From positions 1 to 64,000 of the forward strand of contig NZ_CAJQYY010000004.1 in the NCBI RefSeq assembly GCF_907164575.1: a stretch of 64,000 bases of DNA. Direction: 5' to 3'. Below are positions 19,202-28,301 of the stretch, one piece after another. The DNA is from Paraburkholderia gardini (lineage in GTDB: Bacteria > Pseudomonadota > Gammaproteobacteria > Burkholderiales > Burkholderiaceae). Position 1 is the stretch's first letter; each line of letters begins with the position of its first letter. Under the pieces are notes generated by a model. That model was not told the DNA's origin. It searched no databases and worked only from the letters and a program-made list of their open reading frames with translations. Both the position numbers and the translations under genes were made by a program.

Positions 19202-20896
19202 CTATACCGCCAGCCGGAACTTCCCAACCATTCCTTTAAGCGCCTTCGCCTGATCATCAAGCGACCTTGCGGCAGCAGTAGCCTGCTCCACCAGCGCGGC
19301 ATTCTGCTGTGTCCCGGAATCCATCTGGGTAACAGCGAGATTGATCTCTTCGATCCCGGAGCTCTGCTCGGCGGACGCCGCCGAGATCTCCCCCATGATG
19401 TCCGTCACGCGCTTCACCGCCTTCACCACCTCATCCATCGTCTGGCCAGCATCGTGCGCCAGCGTAGATCCATTGCCGACGCGCTCGACCGACGCACTGA
19501 TCAGCGTCTTGATCTCCTTCGCAGCCGCAGCGGAACGCCCGGCAAGATTTCTAACCTCGCCAGCGACAACCGAAAACCCGCGTCCGTCCTCACCCGCCCG
19601 CGCCGCTTCAACCGCCGCGTTCAGCGCGAGAATGTTCGTCTGGAATGCAATGCCCTCGATCACGCCGATGATGTCGCCAATGCTGCGCGCGCTATCGTTG
19701 ATCGCACTCATCGTCGCGACGACGCGACCCACCACCTCGCCGCCCTTCTCCGCAATCTCCGATGCATTGTTCGCCAGCGTGCTCGCCTGCTTCGCATTGT
19801 CCGCGTTCTGACGCACCGTCGACGTCAACTCCTCCATGCTGCTCGCCGTGCGCTCAAGCGCAACCGCCTGCTGCTCGGTGCGGCGCGACAGATCGAGATT
19901 GCCCATCGAAATTTCACCCGATGCCGCCGCGATCGCTTCAGCACTCGCCGCAATATCCGCAACCGTCGTCGATAAACCGGTCTGCATGTCGCGTAGCGCG
20001 GACAGCATGCTCGACGTGTCCTTGCGCCCCAGCACGATGTGATTCGACAGATCGCCCGCCGCGATGCGGCTCGCGATTTCCTTCGCGTACACCGGCTCGC
20101 CACCCAGCTGGCGCGCAAGACGCCGCACCACCCATTCGCTCACGAAAAACGCGAGCGCCATCAGCGCAATCGTCATCACGGCCATCATCACGAACGACGA
20201 GCGGTAAATGAACGCGGACGCCTCGATGGTCGCTTTCGCAGCCTTGCCGCGCTGGGCAACGAGTTCGTCGACGAGCTTCTCAAGCTTGCCGGTCTCGACC
20301 AGCAGCGACACGTCCTGCGTGCCAACCTGCCAGTTCATCTGAGAAAGATCGAGCGGCTGCGCCTTCACGAGCGTCACGAACGCACGCAGGTCGCCACTCC
20401 ACGTCTTCACGGCGGCCGCGAATTTCTTCTGCTGCGCAACGGCCACGCCGTCCGACGGGTCGACGTACTGCTGCAATGTATTCAGTTCGGTATTGATCGA
20501 CGAAAGACCCGTCTCGATGTCGCTGCCAAGTTCGTCGCGCTCCTTGCCGGTGGTCGCGGTCAGCAGCATTTTCTGCGCGCGGCTTGCACGCAGCACGTAA
20601 CCGCGCGCTTCCTCGGCGGCTCGGCTCGCGACGTGACCCTGATCGTAGATCGACCGCGTCGAGCCATTCAGACGGCTGATCTGTGTCAGCGAAAACACGC
20701 CGATCGCCATCGTGCCGATCAGCAGCAACGCAAATGCCAGCCGCAGAGTAGCCTTCACCGAAAGCCCCGAAAGACGGCCCGCGCGCTGGCGCGTTTGCGA
20801 GGTGCCCTCCGCCCGGCCGCTGTTCGCCCTCAAACCTGCACCCGACTTTGAATCTGCCTGCGCGTCTGGTTGCCTGCCCAGCGAAACTGCTTTCAT
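19202..20896 (-). CDS. Methyl-accepting chemotaxis protein
   Basis: A 564-residue chemoreceptor. After a polar N-terminus come TM1 (about residues 48-70), a ~150-residue periplasmic helical-bundle domain of the Tar/4HB type, TM2 (~210-232, SFVMMAVMTIALMALAFFVS), a HAMP domain and the cytoplasmic signalling domain with the invariant hairpin tip EGIAFQTNILALNAAVEAAR. No CheR-binding pentapeptide is present at the C-terminus (ends GKFRLAV), so adaptation would depend on other receptors. The ligand cannot be told. The ATG at 20894-20896 (MKAVSLGRQ) is preferred over one at 20950, which lacks a ribosome site. It is convergent with the efflux operon and divergent from the MFS gene. Confidence 0.93.
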   Translation of the reverse strand: MKAVSLGRQPDAQADSKSGAGLRANSGRAEGTSQTRQRAGRLSGLSVKATLRLAFALLLIGTMAIGVFSLTQISRLNGSTRSIYDQGHVASRAAEEARGYVLRASRAQKMLLTATTGKERDELGSDIETGLSSINTELNTLQQYVDPSDGVAVAQQKKFAAAVKTWSGDLRAFVTLVKAQPLDLSQMNWQVGTQDVSLLVETGKLEKLVDELVAQRGKAAKATIEASAFIYRSSFVMMAVMTIALMALAFFVSEWVVRRLARQLGGEPVYAKEIASRIAAGDLSNHIVLGRKDTSSMLSALRDMQTGLSTTVADIAASAEAIAAASGEISMGNLDLSRRTEQQAVALERTASSMEELTSTVRQNADNAKQASTLANNASEIAEKGGEVVGRVVATMSAINDSARSIGDIIGVIEGIAFQTNILALNAAVEAARAGEDGRGFSVVAGEVRNLAGRSAAAAKEIKTLISASVERVGNGSTLAHDAGQTMDEVVKAVKRVTDIMGEISAASAEQSSGIEEINLAVTQMDSGTQQNAALVEQATAAARSLDDQAKALKGMVGKFRLAV

Positions 20897-21329
20897 TCTT
20901 TCATTCCCCCGCTTCCGAATGCCGACTGCCGGAAAGGTCCGTTCCGGCATTTCTGCTTGTCTATCCGGGTCTACGGCAACATCCGCTGCGATCTTTAATG
21001 CCGCTCAGATGGGCCGCCCCGTGCCACCCGGCCTCGTGAGCCGCGTGTCCGCGCTGGGTTTATACACGTCCAAAAAGTCAGCCGGAAGCATTTGCCGAAA
21101 TAAAAGCCCACTATTCGGGACGTTTTTGCACCGTTTTGGCGCAATTCGTCGACAAGTCGCTGTCCGATTCGCGACAAATCTTGGCCGGACAATTCTTCCC
21201 AGCCAAACTACACTGTCAGCACTAGCAGATAAAAACCGGCAAGAAAATCCCGATAACTGCGTCCTGATGCCGCGGCGCCGGAGACTGCCCCGGTCGCGAG
21301 ACAATTCTTCCCAGCCCTTTTCGACATTT
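20897..21329. promoter_or_regulatory. 433-base intergenic control region between chemoreceptor and MFS genes
   Basis: This gap holds no convincing gene. It contains an 8-bp stem-loop in the receptor leader (20927-20934 with 20942-20949), a 17-bp direct repeat GACAATTCTTCCCAGCC at 21188-21204 and 21300-21316 (period 112), and TAAA-N15-CCCGATAA at 21230-21256, which is one base away from the FliA (sigma-28) consensus but points toward the MFS gene. Open frames here on both strands are arginine/serine-rich chance frames. Confidence 0.5.
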
Positions 21330-22562
21330 ATGGAAACGAGCCTCGACAAAAGCGCCCTGAGCGCCGCGCCACCTGCTGCCGTCCGGCCGCAGCGCACGAT
21401 TTACTCCGTGCTCGGCGCAATCAGCTTCACGCATATGCTCAACGACATGATCCAGTCGTTGATCCTCGCCATCTATCCGATGCTAAAGGACAACTTCTCG
21501 CTGTCGTTCGGGCAGATCGGTCTCATCACGCTCGTCTACCAGATCACCGCTTCGCTGCTGCAACCGCTCATCGGCAGTTATACCGACAGGCATCCCAAGC
21601 CCTATTCGCTGCCGGTCGGCATGGGTTTCACGCTGTCGGGCCTGCTGCTGATGTCGGTCGCGCCGAACTTCGGCGTGCTGCTGATGGCGGCGGCGCTGGT
21701 CGGCTGCGGCTCGTCGGTGTTTCACCCGGAATCGTCGCGGGTGGCGCGCATGGCCTCCGGCGGCAAGCACGGCCTCGCGCAGTCGCTGTTCCAGGTCGGC
21801 GGGAACGTCGGTTCGTCGCTCGGACCGCTGCTCGCCGCGCTGATCGTGATTCCGCACGGACAGGGCAGCATCGCGTGGTTCTCGGTGGCCGCGCTCGTCG
21901 CGATCGCCGTGCTGACGCAGATCGGCCGCTGGTACAAACAGCATCCCGCCACGAAAAGGACGCGCGGCGCGCAGGCCGGCCATCCGACGCTCTCGCGCAA
22001 CAAGGTGCTGGTGGCGGTGGGCGTGCTCGTGCTGCTCGTGTTCTCGAAGTACTTCTACCTCGCGAGCATCAACAGCTACTTCACGTTCTACCTGATCGAC
22101 CGTTTCCATCTGCCCATCCAGGCGGCGCAGATCCATCTGTTCGTGTTCCTCGCGGCCGTCGCGGCCGGCACGATGATCGGCGGCCCGATCGGCGACCGGA
22201 TCGGACGCAAATACGTGATCTGGGTGTCGATTCTCGGCGTCACCCCGTTCACGCTGCTGCTGCCGTACGCGAACCTGTTCTGGACCGGCGTGCTGACCGT
22301 CGTGATCGGCATCGTGCTAGCGTCGGCGTTCTCCGCGATCCTCGTGTATGCGCAGGAGCTGATTCCGGGCAAGGTCGGCACGATCGCCGGACTGTTCTTC
22401 GGTCTTGCGTTCGGCCTCGGCGGCGTCGGCGCGGCCGTGCTCGGCCAGCTGGCCGACGCGACGAGCATCACGTACGTCTACAAGGTCTGCTCGTTCCTGC
22501 CGCTGATCGGCGTGTTGACGGTGTTCCTGCCGAACCTCGAACGCGGGAAAGTCAAGGCCTGA
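21330..22562 (+). CDS. MFS transporter, fosmidomycin resistance (Fsr) family
   Basis: A 410-residue major facilitator with 12 expected membrane helices. The N-terminal segment ISFTHMLNDMIQSLILAIYPML and the loop SSVFHPESSRVARMASGGKHG are characteristic of the Fsr subfamily, which exports fosmidomycin and possibly other phosphonates or small drugs; VGPIGDRIGRKYV-like loop GGPIGDRIGRKYV is the second MFS signature. The start at 21330 (METSLDKSALS) follows an AT-rich stretch; the frame continues upstream through the intergenic region without homology. It ends 34 bases before a strong terminator, so it is monocistronic. True substrate unknown. Confidence 0.87.
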   Translation: METSLDKSALSAAPPAAVRPQRTIYSVLGAISFTHMLNDMIQSLILAIYPMLKDNFSLSFGQIGLITLVYQITASLLQPLIGSYTDRHPKPYSLPVGMGFTLSGLLLMSVAPNFGVLLMAAALVGCGSSVFHPESSRVARMASGGKHGLAQSLFQVGGNVGSSLGPLLAALIVIPHGQGSIAWFSVAALVAIAVLTQIGRWYKQHPATKRTRGAQAGHPTLSRNKVLVAVGVLVLLVFSKYFYLASINSYFTFYLIDRFHLPIQAAQIHLFVFLAAVAAGTMIGGPIGDRIGRKYVIWVSILGVTPFTLLLPYANLFWTGVLTVVIGIVLASAFSAILVYAQELIPGKVGTIAGLFFGLAFGLGGVGAAVLGQLADATSITYVYKVCSFLPLIGVLTVFLPNLERGKVKA

Positions 22563-22596
22563 GCGCAGCGCGCCCGATTCGCCCGCTGTCTTTCGA

Positions 22597-22624
22597 GGCG
22601 CCGCACCGCGGCGCCTTTTCTTTT
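22597..22624 (+). terminator. Terminator after the Fsr-type MFS gene
   Basis: An 8-bp perfect stem GGCGCCGC / GCGGCGCC (22597-22604, 22608-22615) with a 3-base loop is followed by TTTTCTTTT, a standard intrinsic terminator 34 bases past the stop codon. Confidence 0.85.
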
Positions 22625-22848
22625 GGCGGGTCAGATCGCCACTTCCTGGCCCGCTCGTCGGGCCGCCTGCCGGATCCATGAGCGGCGCACAGGATGCGAG
22701 TCATGGTGAACCCGCGTTGTTCGACGATGCTTCGCTGCTCTATGCTGTGCGCACGCACTGCCCGCGAGCCACCTGCGTGGCCGGAAGTCGCAGGCGCGAA
22801 GAAGCCGGTCGCTGTCCCGCTCAACGCTTCCCAGAAGGATCGCCGCAG

Positions 22849-24750
22849 ATGAGCCGTTATCGCGATTTCCACCGCCGCTCGATCGATGACCCTGAAACGT
22901 TCTGGGGCACCGAGGCGCAACGCATTCACTGGGAAACGCCGTTCGACACCGTGCTGGACCGCTCGAACCCACCGTTTGCGCGGTGGTTCACCGGCGGCCG
23001 GACGAACCTGTGTCATAACGCCGTGGACCGGCATCTCGCGGCACGGGCGCAGCAGAACGCGCTCGTCTACGTCTCGACCGAAACCGGCATCGAACGCCGC
23101 TACACGTACGCCGACCTGTACGCCGAAATCAACCGGATGGCGGCGGTCATGCGCTCGCTCGGCGTGAAACGCGGCGACCGCGTGCTGCTCTATCTCCCGA
23201 TGATCCCCGAAGCCGTGTTCGCGATGCTCGCGTGCGCGCGGCTCGGAGCGATCCACTCGGTCGTGTTCGGCGGCTTCGCGGCGACCAATCTCGCGGCCCG
23301 CATCGACGACGCCAAACCCGCGCTGATCGTCACCGCCGACGCCGGCGCGCGCGGCGGCAGGGTGATCGACTACACGCCGCTCGTCGACGAAGCGCTCGCG
23401 CGTGCGCAGCACAAGCCGCCGCACGTGCTGCTGATCGACCGGCAACTCGCGCCGGAGCGGCTCAACGCGCATTATCTCGTCGCGTATGAACCGCTGCGCG
23501 AGCAGTTCTTCAACGCGCACGTGCCGTGCGAATGGCTCGAATCGAACGAACCGTCCTACGTGCTCTACACATCGGGCACGACCGGAAGGCCGAAAGGCGT
23601 GCAGCGCGACGTCGGCGGCTATGCGGTGGCGCTCGCGGCATCGATGGAGTACATCTTCGAAGGCCGCGCCGGCGACACGATGTTCACCGCGTCGGACATC
23701 GGCTGGGTGGTCGGGCACAGCTACATCATCTATGCGCCGCTGATCGCGGGGCTCACGACGGTCATGTACGAAGGCACGCCGGTTCGCCCTGACGGCGGTA
23801 TCTGGTGGCGCCTCGTCGAGCAGCACGGGATCAATCTGATGTTCACCGCGCCGACCGCGCTGCGCGTGCTGAAGAAACAGGATCCGAAGCTCATGAAAGC
23901 CGCGGATCTGTCGAGCCTGCGCACGCTGTTCCTCGCCGGTGAGCCGCTCGACGAACCGACCTCTTCGTGGATCGCGGACGCACTCGGCAAACCTGTCGTC
24001 GACAACTACTGGCAGACCGAAACCGGCTGGCCGATTCTCGCGATCCAGCGCGGCGTCGAAGCGCTACCGCCGAAGCCCGGTTCGCCCGGCGTGCCGGTCT
24101 ATGGCTACAACCTGTCGGTGCGCAACGAACACACGGGCGAGCTGTGCACGCCAGGCGAGAAAGGTGTGATCGCGCTCGGCTATCCGCTGCCGCCGGGCTG
24201 CATGACGACCGTCTGGGGCGACGACAAACGTTTCGTGGATACCTACTGGTCGAGCGTGCCGGGGCAGCGGCTCTATTCGACGTTCGACTGGGGCGTCCAG
24301 GACGACGACGGCTACGTGACGATCCTCGGCCGCACCGACGACGTGATCAACGTCGCCGGACACCGCCTCGGCACGCGCGAAATCGAGGAAGCGTTGTCGG
24401 GCCACACGGCGGTCGCGGAAGTGGCGGTCGTCGGCGTCGCGGACAAGCTGAAGGGACAGGTGGCGCTGGCGTTCGTCGTGCTGCGCGAGCCGGACCGTTA
24501 TGCGGACCCCGCCGCCCGCAACGCGCTGGAAACGGAGCTGGCGGGAACCGTGGACCGGCAGCTCGGCGCGATCGCACGACCCGCACGCGTGCACGTGGTA
24601 ACGATACTGCCCAAGACGCGCTCCGGCAAGCTGCTGCGGCGCGCGATCGCGGCGCTGGCCGAAGGTCGCGACCCAGGCGATCTGCCGACGATCGAAGATC
24701 CGGCCGCGCTCGGGCAGATTCGCGCGGCGCTGGATACGGTGGGTGGCTAA
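22849..24750 (+). CDS. prpE: Propionate-CoA ligase (propionyl-CoA synthetase)
   Basis: A 633-residue AMP-forming acyl-CoA synthetase of the acetyl/propionyl type. Motifs in order: MSRYRDFHRRSIDDPETFW (propionyl-CoA synthetase N-terminus), the ATP loop YTSGTTGRPKGVQRD, NYWQTETGWPI, GRTDDVINVAGHRLGTREIEE and the catalytic Lys594 in PKTRSGKLLRR. The short N-terminus and GVQRD after the ATP loop favour PrpE over Acs. It activates propionate (and acetate less well) for the methylcitrate cycle. The ATG at 22849 follows AGAAGGAT; the frame extends upstream to 22678 without homology. No prpBCD genes are nearby. Lys594 is a known site of acylation control in this family, but no acetyltransferase is adjacent. 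Confidence 0.9.
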   Translation: MSRYRDFHRRSIDDPETFWGTEAQRIHWETPFDTVLDRSNPPFARWFTGGRTNLCHNAVDRHLAARAQQNALVYVSTETGIERRYTYADLYAEINRMAAVMRSLGVKRGDRVLLYLPMIPEAVFAMLACARLGAIHSVVFGGFAATNLAARIDDAKPALIVTADAGARGGRVIDYTPLVDEALARAQHKPPHVLLIDRQLAPERLNAHYLVAYEPLREQFFNAHVPCEWLESNEPSYVLYTSGTTGRPKGVQRDVGGYAVALAASMEYIFEGRAGDTMFTASDIGWVVGHSYIIYAPLIAGLTTVMYEGTPVRPDGGIWWRLVEQHGINLMFTAPTALRVLKKQDPKLMKAADLSSLRTLFLAGEPLDEPTSSWIADALGKPVVDNYWQTETGWPILAIQRGVEALPPKPGSPGVPVYGYNLSVRNEHTGELCTPGEKGVIALGYPLPPGCMTTVWGDDKRFVDTYWSSVPGQRLYSTFDWGVQDDDGYVTILGRTDDVINVAGHRLGTREIEEALSGHTAVAEVAVVGVADKLKGQVALAFVVLREPDRYADPAARNALETELAGTVDRQLGAIARPARVHVVTILPKTRSGKLLRRAIAALAEGRDPGDLPTIEDPAALGQIRAALDTVGG

Positions 24751-24891
24751 GGTGGGTGGCGCGGGGGATGCGCTGGACGGCGTTGGGTTGGAGCGGCGGA
24801 TCGAAGTGGCGGACCGAAGAGGTGAGTTGAAGCGCGGGGCCGAAGCAGCGAATCGATGCAGCGACACAGGTTAGCGCCGCTGCATTACGCA

Positions 24892-25692
24892 TCAGCGCCT
24901 CGGCTCACCCCGCGCCTGAAAGAACCGCGACAGAATACCGGTCGAATACGCGCCGGCAATTTCCACGAGAAACGTAGCAAACGAAGCCGGCGCGTGCGCA
25001 TCGGCCGTATCGGAAATGGTCCGCACGATCGCACACGGCACGCCGTACTCGAAGCACACCTGCGCGAGCGCCGCGCCTTCCATCTCGACCGCGAGCGCGT
25101 CCGGCAATGCGTCACGCAACACCTGAACCGCCGCGGCGCTTGCGACAAACTGGTCGCCGCTGACAATCAGCCCGCGATGTATACGCGGACCCTGTGTGGC
25201 GAAGCGTGTTGAAAGCGCGCCGCCCTCCTCGGCGACAAACCGTTCGCAGGCCGCGTTGAGTTGCGCGGACAGCGTGCTGTCCGCAGCGAAGCGCGAAATG
25301 CCCAGCAACGGCACTTCGAAGCGCGGAAATAGCGGCGACGCGTCGAGATCGTGCTGCAACAGCGTATCGGCGATGACGATGTCGCCAATCCGCACGTCTT
25401 CCCCGACACCGCCCGCGACACCCGCGAACACGACTTCCTGAACGTCGAATACGTGAATCAGCGCGCTGACCGTCGCCGCGGCCGCTACCTTGCCGACCCG
25501 CGCAAGCGTCACGACACACGGCGTGCCCTGCACTGTGCCCACGTGATAGTCGCGCTGCCCGTGCGTGACGGTACGCACGCCGGATTCAGCGCGCATCGCG
25601 CCCAGCAGGTCGCCGAGTTCCTGCGGCAGCGCTGCCAGCACGCCAAGCGGACGGCGAGCGGCCTCCCGACCGGGTTGCGGTGTCGCGCTCAT
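24892..25692 (-). CDS. mtnN: 5'-methylthioadenosine/S-adenosylhomocysteine nucleosidase
   Basis: A 266-residue nucleosidase that cleaves adenine from methylthioadenosine and S-adenosylhomocysteine, clearing the by-products of polyamine synthesis and methylation. Visible motifs are LGVLAALPQELGDL at the N-terminus, FAGVAGGVGEDVRIGDIVIA, VSGDQFVAS, the substrate-binding VEMEGAALAQVC and the catalytic Asp in ISDTADAHA. The ATG at 25690-25692 overlaps the uvrD stop (TGA), so it is translationally coupled downstream of the helicase gene. It is ~30 residues longer than E. coli MtnN, mostly at the N-terminus (MSATPQPGREAARRP) and in a loop. A related phosphorylase-fold nucleosidase cannot be excluded. 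Confidence 0.87.
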   Translation of the reverse strand: MSATPQPGREAARRPLGVLAALPQELGDLLGAMRAESGVRTVTHGQRDYHVGTVQGTPCVVTLARVGKVAAAATVSALIHVFDVQEVVFAGVAGGVGEDVRIGDIVIADTLLQHDLDASPLFPRFEVPLLGISRFAADSTLSAQLNAACERFVAEEGGALSTRFATQGPRIHRGLIVSGDQFVASAAAVQVLRDALPDALAVEMEGAALAQVCFEYGVPCAIVRTISDTADAHAPASFATFLVEIAGAYSTGILSRFFQARGEPRR

Positions 25693-28052
25693 TCCACCGC
25701 CTGCAGTTTGGCGACGGCGAGCGCGAGCCATTTTTCGCCGTGCCGCTTGAACTTGACCTGCGCCTTCGCGTCGGCGCCACCGCCTTCGAGCGCCGTGACC
25801 GTGCCTTCGCCGAACTTCGTATGGAACACCTGCTGGCCGACACGAAAACCGGTTTCCGCGGCCCGCTGCGCGTTCGCGAACGCCGGCAGCGGCGCGGAAG
25901 TCGACGACGCCGCGCCGTCCGTATAACCCTGCTGACGGTCCGGACGCGCGAACCAGTCACGTCCATAACCGGCATTGTCCGAACGGCCGCCCCAGCGCGC
26001 GCCGGCCTCGACCTTCGGCGTAAGCCACTTCAGCGTTTCCTGCGGCAATTCGTCGAAGAAACGCGAGCGGATGTTGTAGCGCGTCTGGCCGTGCAGCATC
26101 CGGCTCTGCGCGAACGACAGATACAGCCGCTCCTTCGCGCGCGTGATCGCGACGTACGCGAGACGGCGCTCTTCTTCAAGACCGTCCGATTCCATCGCGC
26201 TGTTTTCATGCGGGAACAGGCCTTCTTCGAGACCCGTGATGAACACCGCCGTGAATTCGAGACCCTTCGCCGCGTGCACGGTCATCAGTTGCACGGCTTC
26301 CTGGCCGGCCTGCGCCTGGTTGTCGCCCGCTTCGAGCGATGCGTGCGACAGGAAGCCGGCGAGCGGCGTCATCGTGTCGGGGTTTTGCGCCGGATCGGTG
26401 GGCGCGGCGGCGTCGAGCACGACCGTGTCCGGGTCACCGGTGGCGACGAGTTCGGGCGCGCTGGTCGCACCCGCACGCAGCGGAATCGAGCGCGCGGGCG
26501 TGTCGAGGCCGTAGCCTTCCTCGCTGACAAAAGCGGTCGCCGCGTTGACCAGTTCCTGCAGGTTCTCCAGCCGGTCCTGGCCTTCACGCTCGTTCTGATA
26601 GAAGTCGAAAAGACCGCTCGTACGCACGACGTACTCGACCGTCTCCGGCAAGCTCATCTGTTGCGTTTCCGCGCGCATCTTCGCGATCAGTGTCGCGAAC
26701 GTGCCGAGGCTCGAACCCGCCTTGCCGGTCACGTACGGAATCGCCGCCGCCATCGAAACGTTGTAGAGACGCGCCGCGTCAGCCAGCTGTTCGATCGAGC
26801 GCGCGCCGATGCCGCGCGTCGGAAAATTGACCACGCGCGCGAACGCGGTATCGTCGTTCGGGTTGTCGATCAGACGCAGATACGCGAGCGCGTGCTTCAC
26901 TTCCTGGCGCTCGAAAAAGCGCAAGCCGCCGTACACACGATAGGGAATGCCCACGTTCACGAGCGTGTGTTCGATCGTGCGCGACTGCGCGTTACTGCGA
27001 TACAGCACGGCGATTTCACTGCGCGACGTGCCAGTGTTGATCAGCGCCCGGATTTCCTCGACGATCCAGCCGGCTTCCTGCGTGTCGGTCGCGGCTTCGT
27101 AGACGCGCACCGGCTCGCCGTGGCCCGCGTCCGTGCGCAGGTTCTTGCCGAGACGGCGCGAATTGTTCGCGATCAGCTGGTTCGCGGCGTCGAGAATATG
27201 GCCGTGCGAGCGGTAGTTCTGCTCCAGCTTGATCAGGTGGCGCACATTGAACTCATGCTCGAAATCGCGCATGTTGCCGACGTTCGCACCGCGAAATGCA
27301 TAGATCGACTGGTCATCGTCGCCGACCGCGAAAATCGCATTCGTCTGGCCCGCGAGCAGCTTGAGCCACGCGTACTGAAGCTTGTTGGTGTCCTGGAATT
27401 CGTCGACGAGAATGTGCCGGAAACGCGCCTGGTAGTGCGCGCGCAGCGGCGGATTGTGCGCAAGCAGTTCAAAGCAGCGCAGCAGCAGTTCCGGAAAATC
27501 GACGACCCCTTCGCGCTGGCACTGCTGGTCGTAGGCTTCGTAAAGCTCGACGAACTTGCGGTTGAAGTTGTCCGTTGCGTCGACGTCTTTCGGGCGCAGC
27601 CCCTGCTCTTTCGCGTTATTGATGAAGTACTGCAGGTTCCTGGCCGGATATTTCTCGTCGTCGATGTTAAGACCCTTCATCAGACGCTTGATGGCTGACA
27701 GCTGGTCGGCCGTATCGAGAATCTGGAACGTGGCCGGCAGCGCGGCGTCGCGGTGATGCGCGCGCAGCATCCGGTTGCACAGGCCGTGGAACGTGCCGAT
27801 CCACATGCCGCGCGTATCGATGGGCAGGAGCGCCTGCAGGCGCGACATCATTTCGCGCGCGGCCTTGTTCGTGAACGTGACGGCGAGAACCGTGGCGGGC
27901 GAAGCAAGGCTGTTCTGGATCAGCCACGCGATCCGCGTGATCAGCACGCGCGTCTTGCCACTGCCGGCGCCAGCCAGAATGAGTGCCGGTTCGTTCGGCA
28001 ACGTGACGGCGGCGTGTTGTTCGGGATTCAGGTTCGCTAGCAGATCGGGCAT
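25689..28052 (-). CDS. uvrD: UvrD/Rep/PcrA-type ATP-dependent DNA helicase
   Basis: A 787-residue superfamily 1A 3'-5' DNA helicase for mismatch and excision repair and clearing of replication conflicts. Motifs in order: LNPEQHAAV (Q motif), GAGSGKT (Walker A), TFTNKAAREM, HILVDEFQDTN (motif II), VGDDDQSIYAFRGA (motif III), NYRSH, VQLMTVHAAKGLEF (motif V) and YVAITRAKERLYLS (motif VI). The C-terminus has the UvrD/PcrA Tudor-like tail VGQQVFHTKFGEGTV. A ~45-residue alanine/proline/threonine-rich insert (around residues 510-560) precedes motif V. The ATG at 28050-28052 (MPDLLANLNPEQ) is the start; the same frame stays open for another ~2.3 kb across the antisense strand of valS, which is a composition artefact. 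Confidence 0.93.
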   Translation of the reverse strand: MPDLLANLNPEQHAAVTLPNEPALILAGAGSGKTRVLITRIAWLIQNSLASPATVLAVTFTNKAAREMMSRLQALLPIDTRGMWIGTFHGLCNRMLRAHHRDAALPATFQILDTADQLSAIKRLMKGLNIDDEKYPARNLQYFINNAKEQGLRPKDVDATDNFNRKFVELYEAYDQQCQREGVVDFPELLLRCFELLAHNPPLRAHYQARFRHILVDEFQDTNKLQYAWLKLLAGQTNAIFAVGDDDQSIYAFRGANVGNMRDFEHEFNVRHLIKLEQNYRSHGHILDAANQLIANNSRRLGKNLRTDAGHGEPVRVYEAATDTQEAGWIVEEIRALINTGTSRSEIAVLYRSNAQSRTIEHTLVNVGIPYRVYGGLRFFERQEVKHALAYLRLIDNPNDDTAFARVVNFPTRGIGARSIEQLADAARLYNVSMAAAIPYVTGKAGSSLGTFATLIAKMRAETQQMSLPETVEYVVRTSGLFDFYQNEREGQDRLENLQELVNAATAFVSEEGYGLDTPARSIPLRAGATSAPELVATGDPDTVVLDAAAPTDPAQNPDTMTPLAGFLSHASLEAGDNQAQAGQEAVQLMTVHAAKGLEFTAVFITGLEEGLFPHENSAMESDGLEEERRLAYVAITRAKERLYLSFAQSRMLHGQTRYNIRSRFFDELPQETLKWLTPKVEAGARWGGRSDNAGYGRDWFARPDRQQGYTDGAASSTSAPLPAFANAQRAAETGFRVGQQVFHTKFGEGTVTALEGGGADAKAQVKFKRHGEKWLALAVAKLQAVE

Positions 28053-28247
28053 GTGAGATGGGTAGACGGCGGGGTGAAACAGCATTGGGGCAGGTCGTCG
28101 GACATTATAAGTCCGGGCGCTGTTCGTGCCGCTTCGTACTGCCCGCATTGACCAACCGGCCAGGACTTCGGTGAGTTCTTTGCCGGGCTCGCCTTGTCCG
28201 GATGGCCAGTCGGAGCGGGCCTGCGCCGTGCCGGCCGCGCCAGCCTT

Positions 28248-28253
28248 TATAAT
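28248..28253 (+). promoter_or_regulatory. Candidate -10 box for valS
   Basis: TATAAT sits 48 bases upstream of the valS ATG in the gap between divergent uvrD and valS. No convincing -35 hexamer is found at the usual distance. Confidence 0.4.
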
Positions 28254-28301
28254 TGGGCATTCCCCGCTTCTTTTCACGCATTTTTCGGCAGACTTCCAAT
28301 A

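Noticed and set aside
25680..27698. 672-codon plus-strand frame opposite uvrD
   Set aside because: Antisense shadow of a well-identified helicase gene; composition is arginine-rich throughout.
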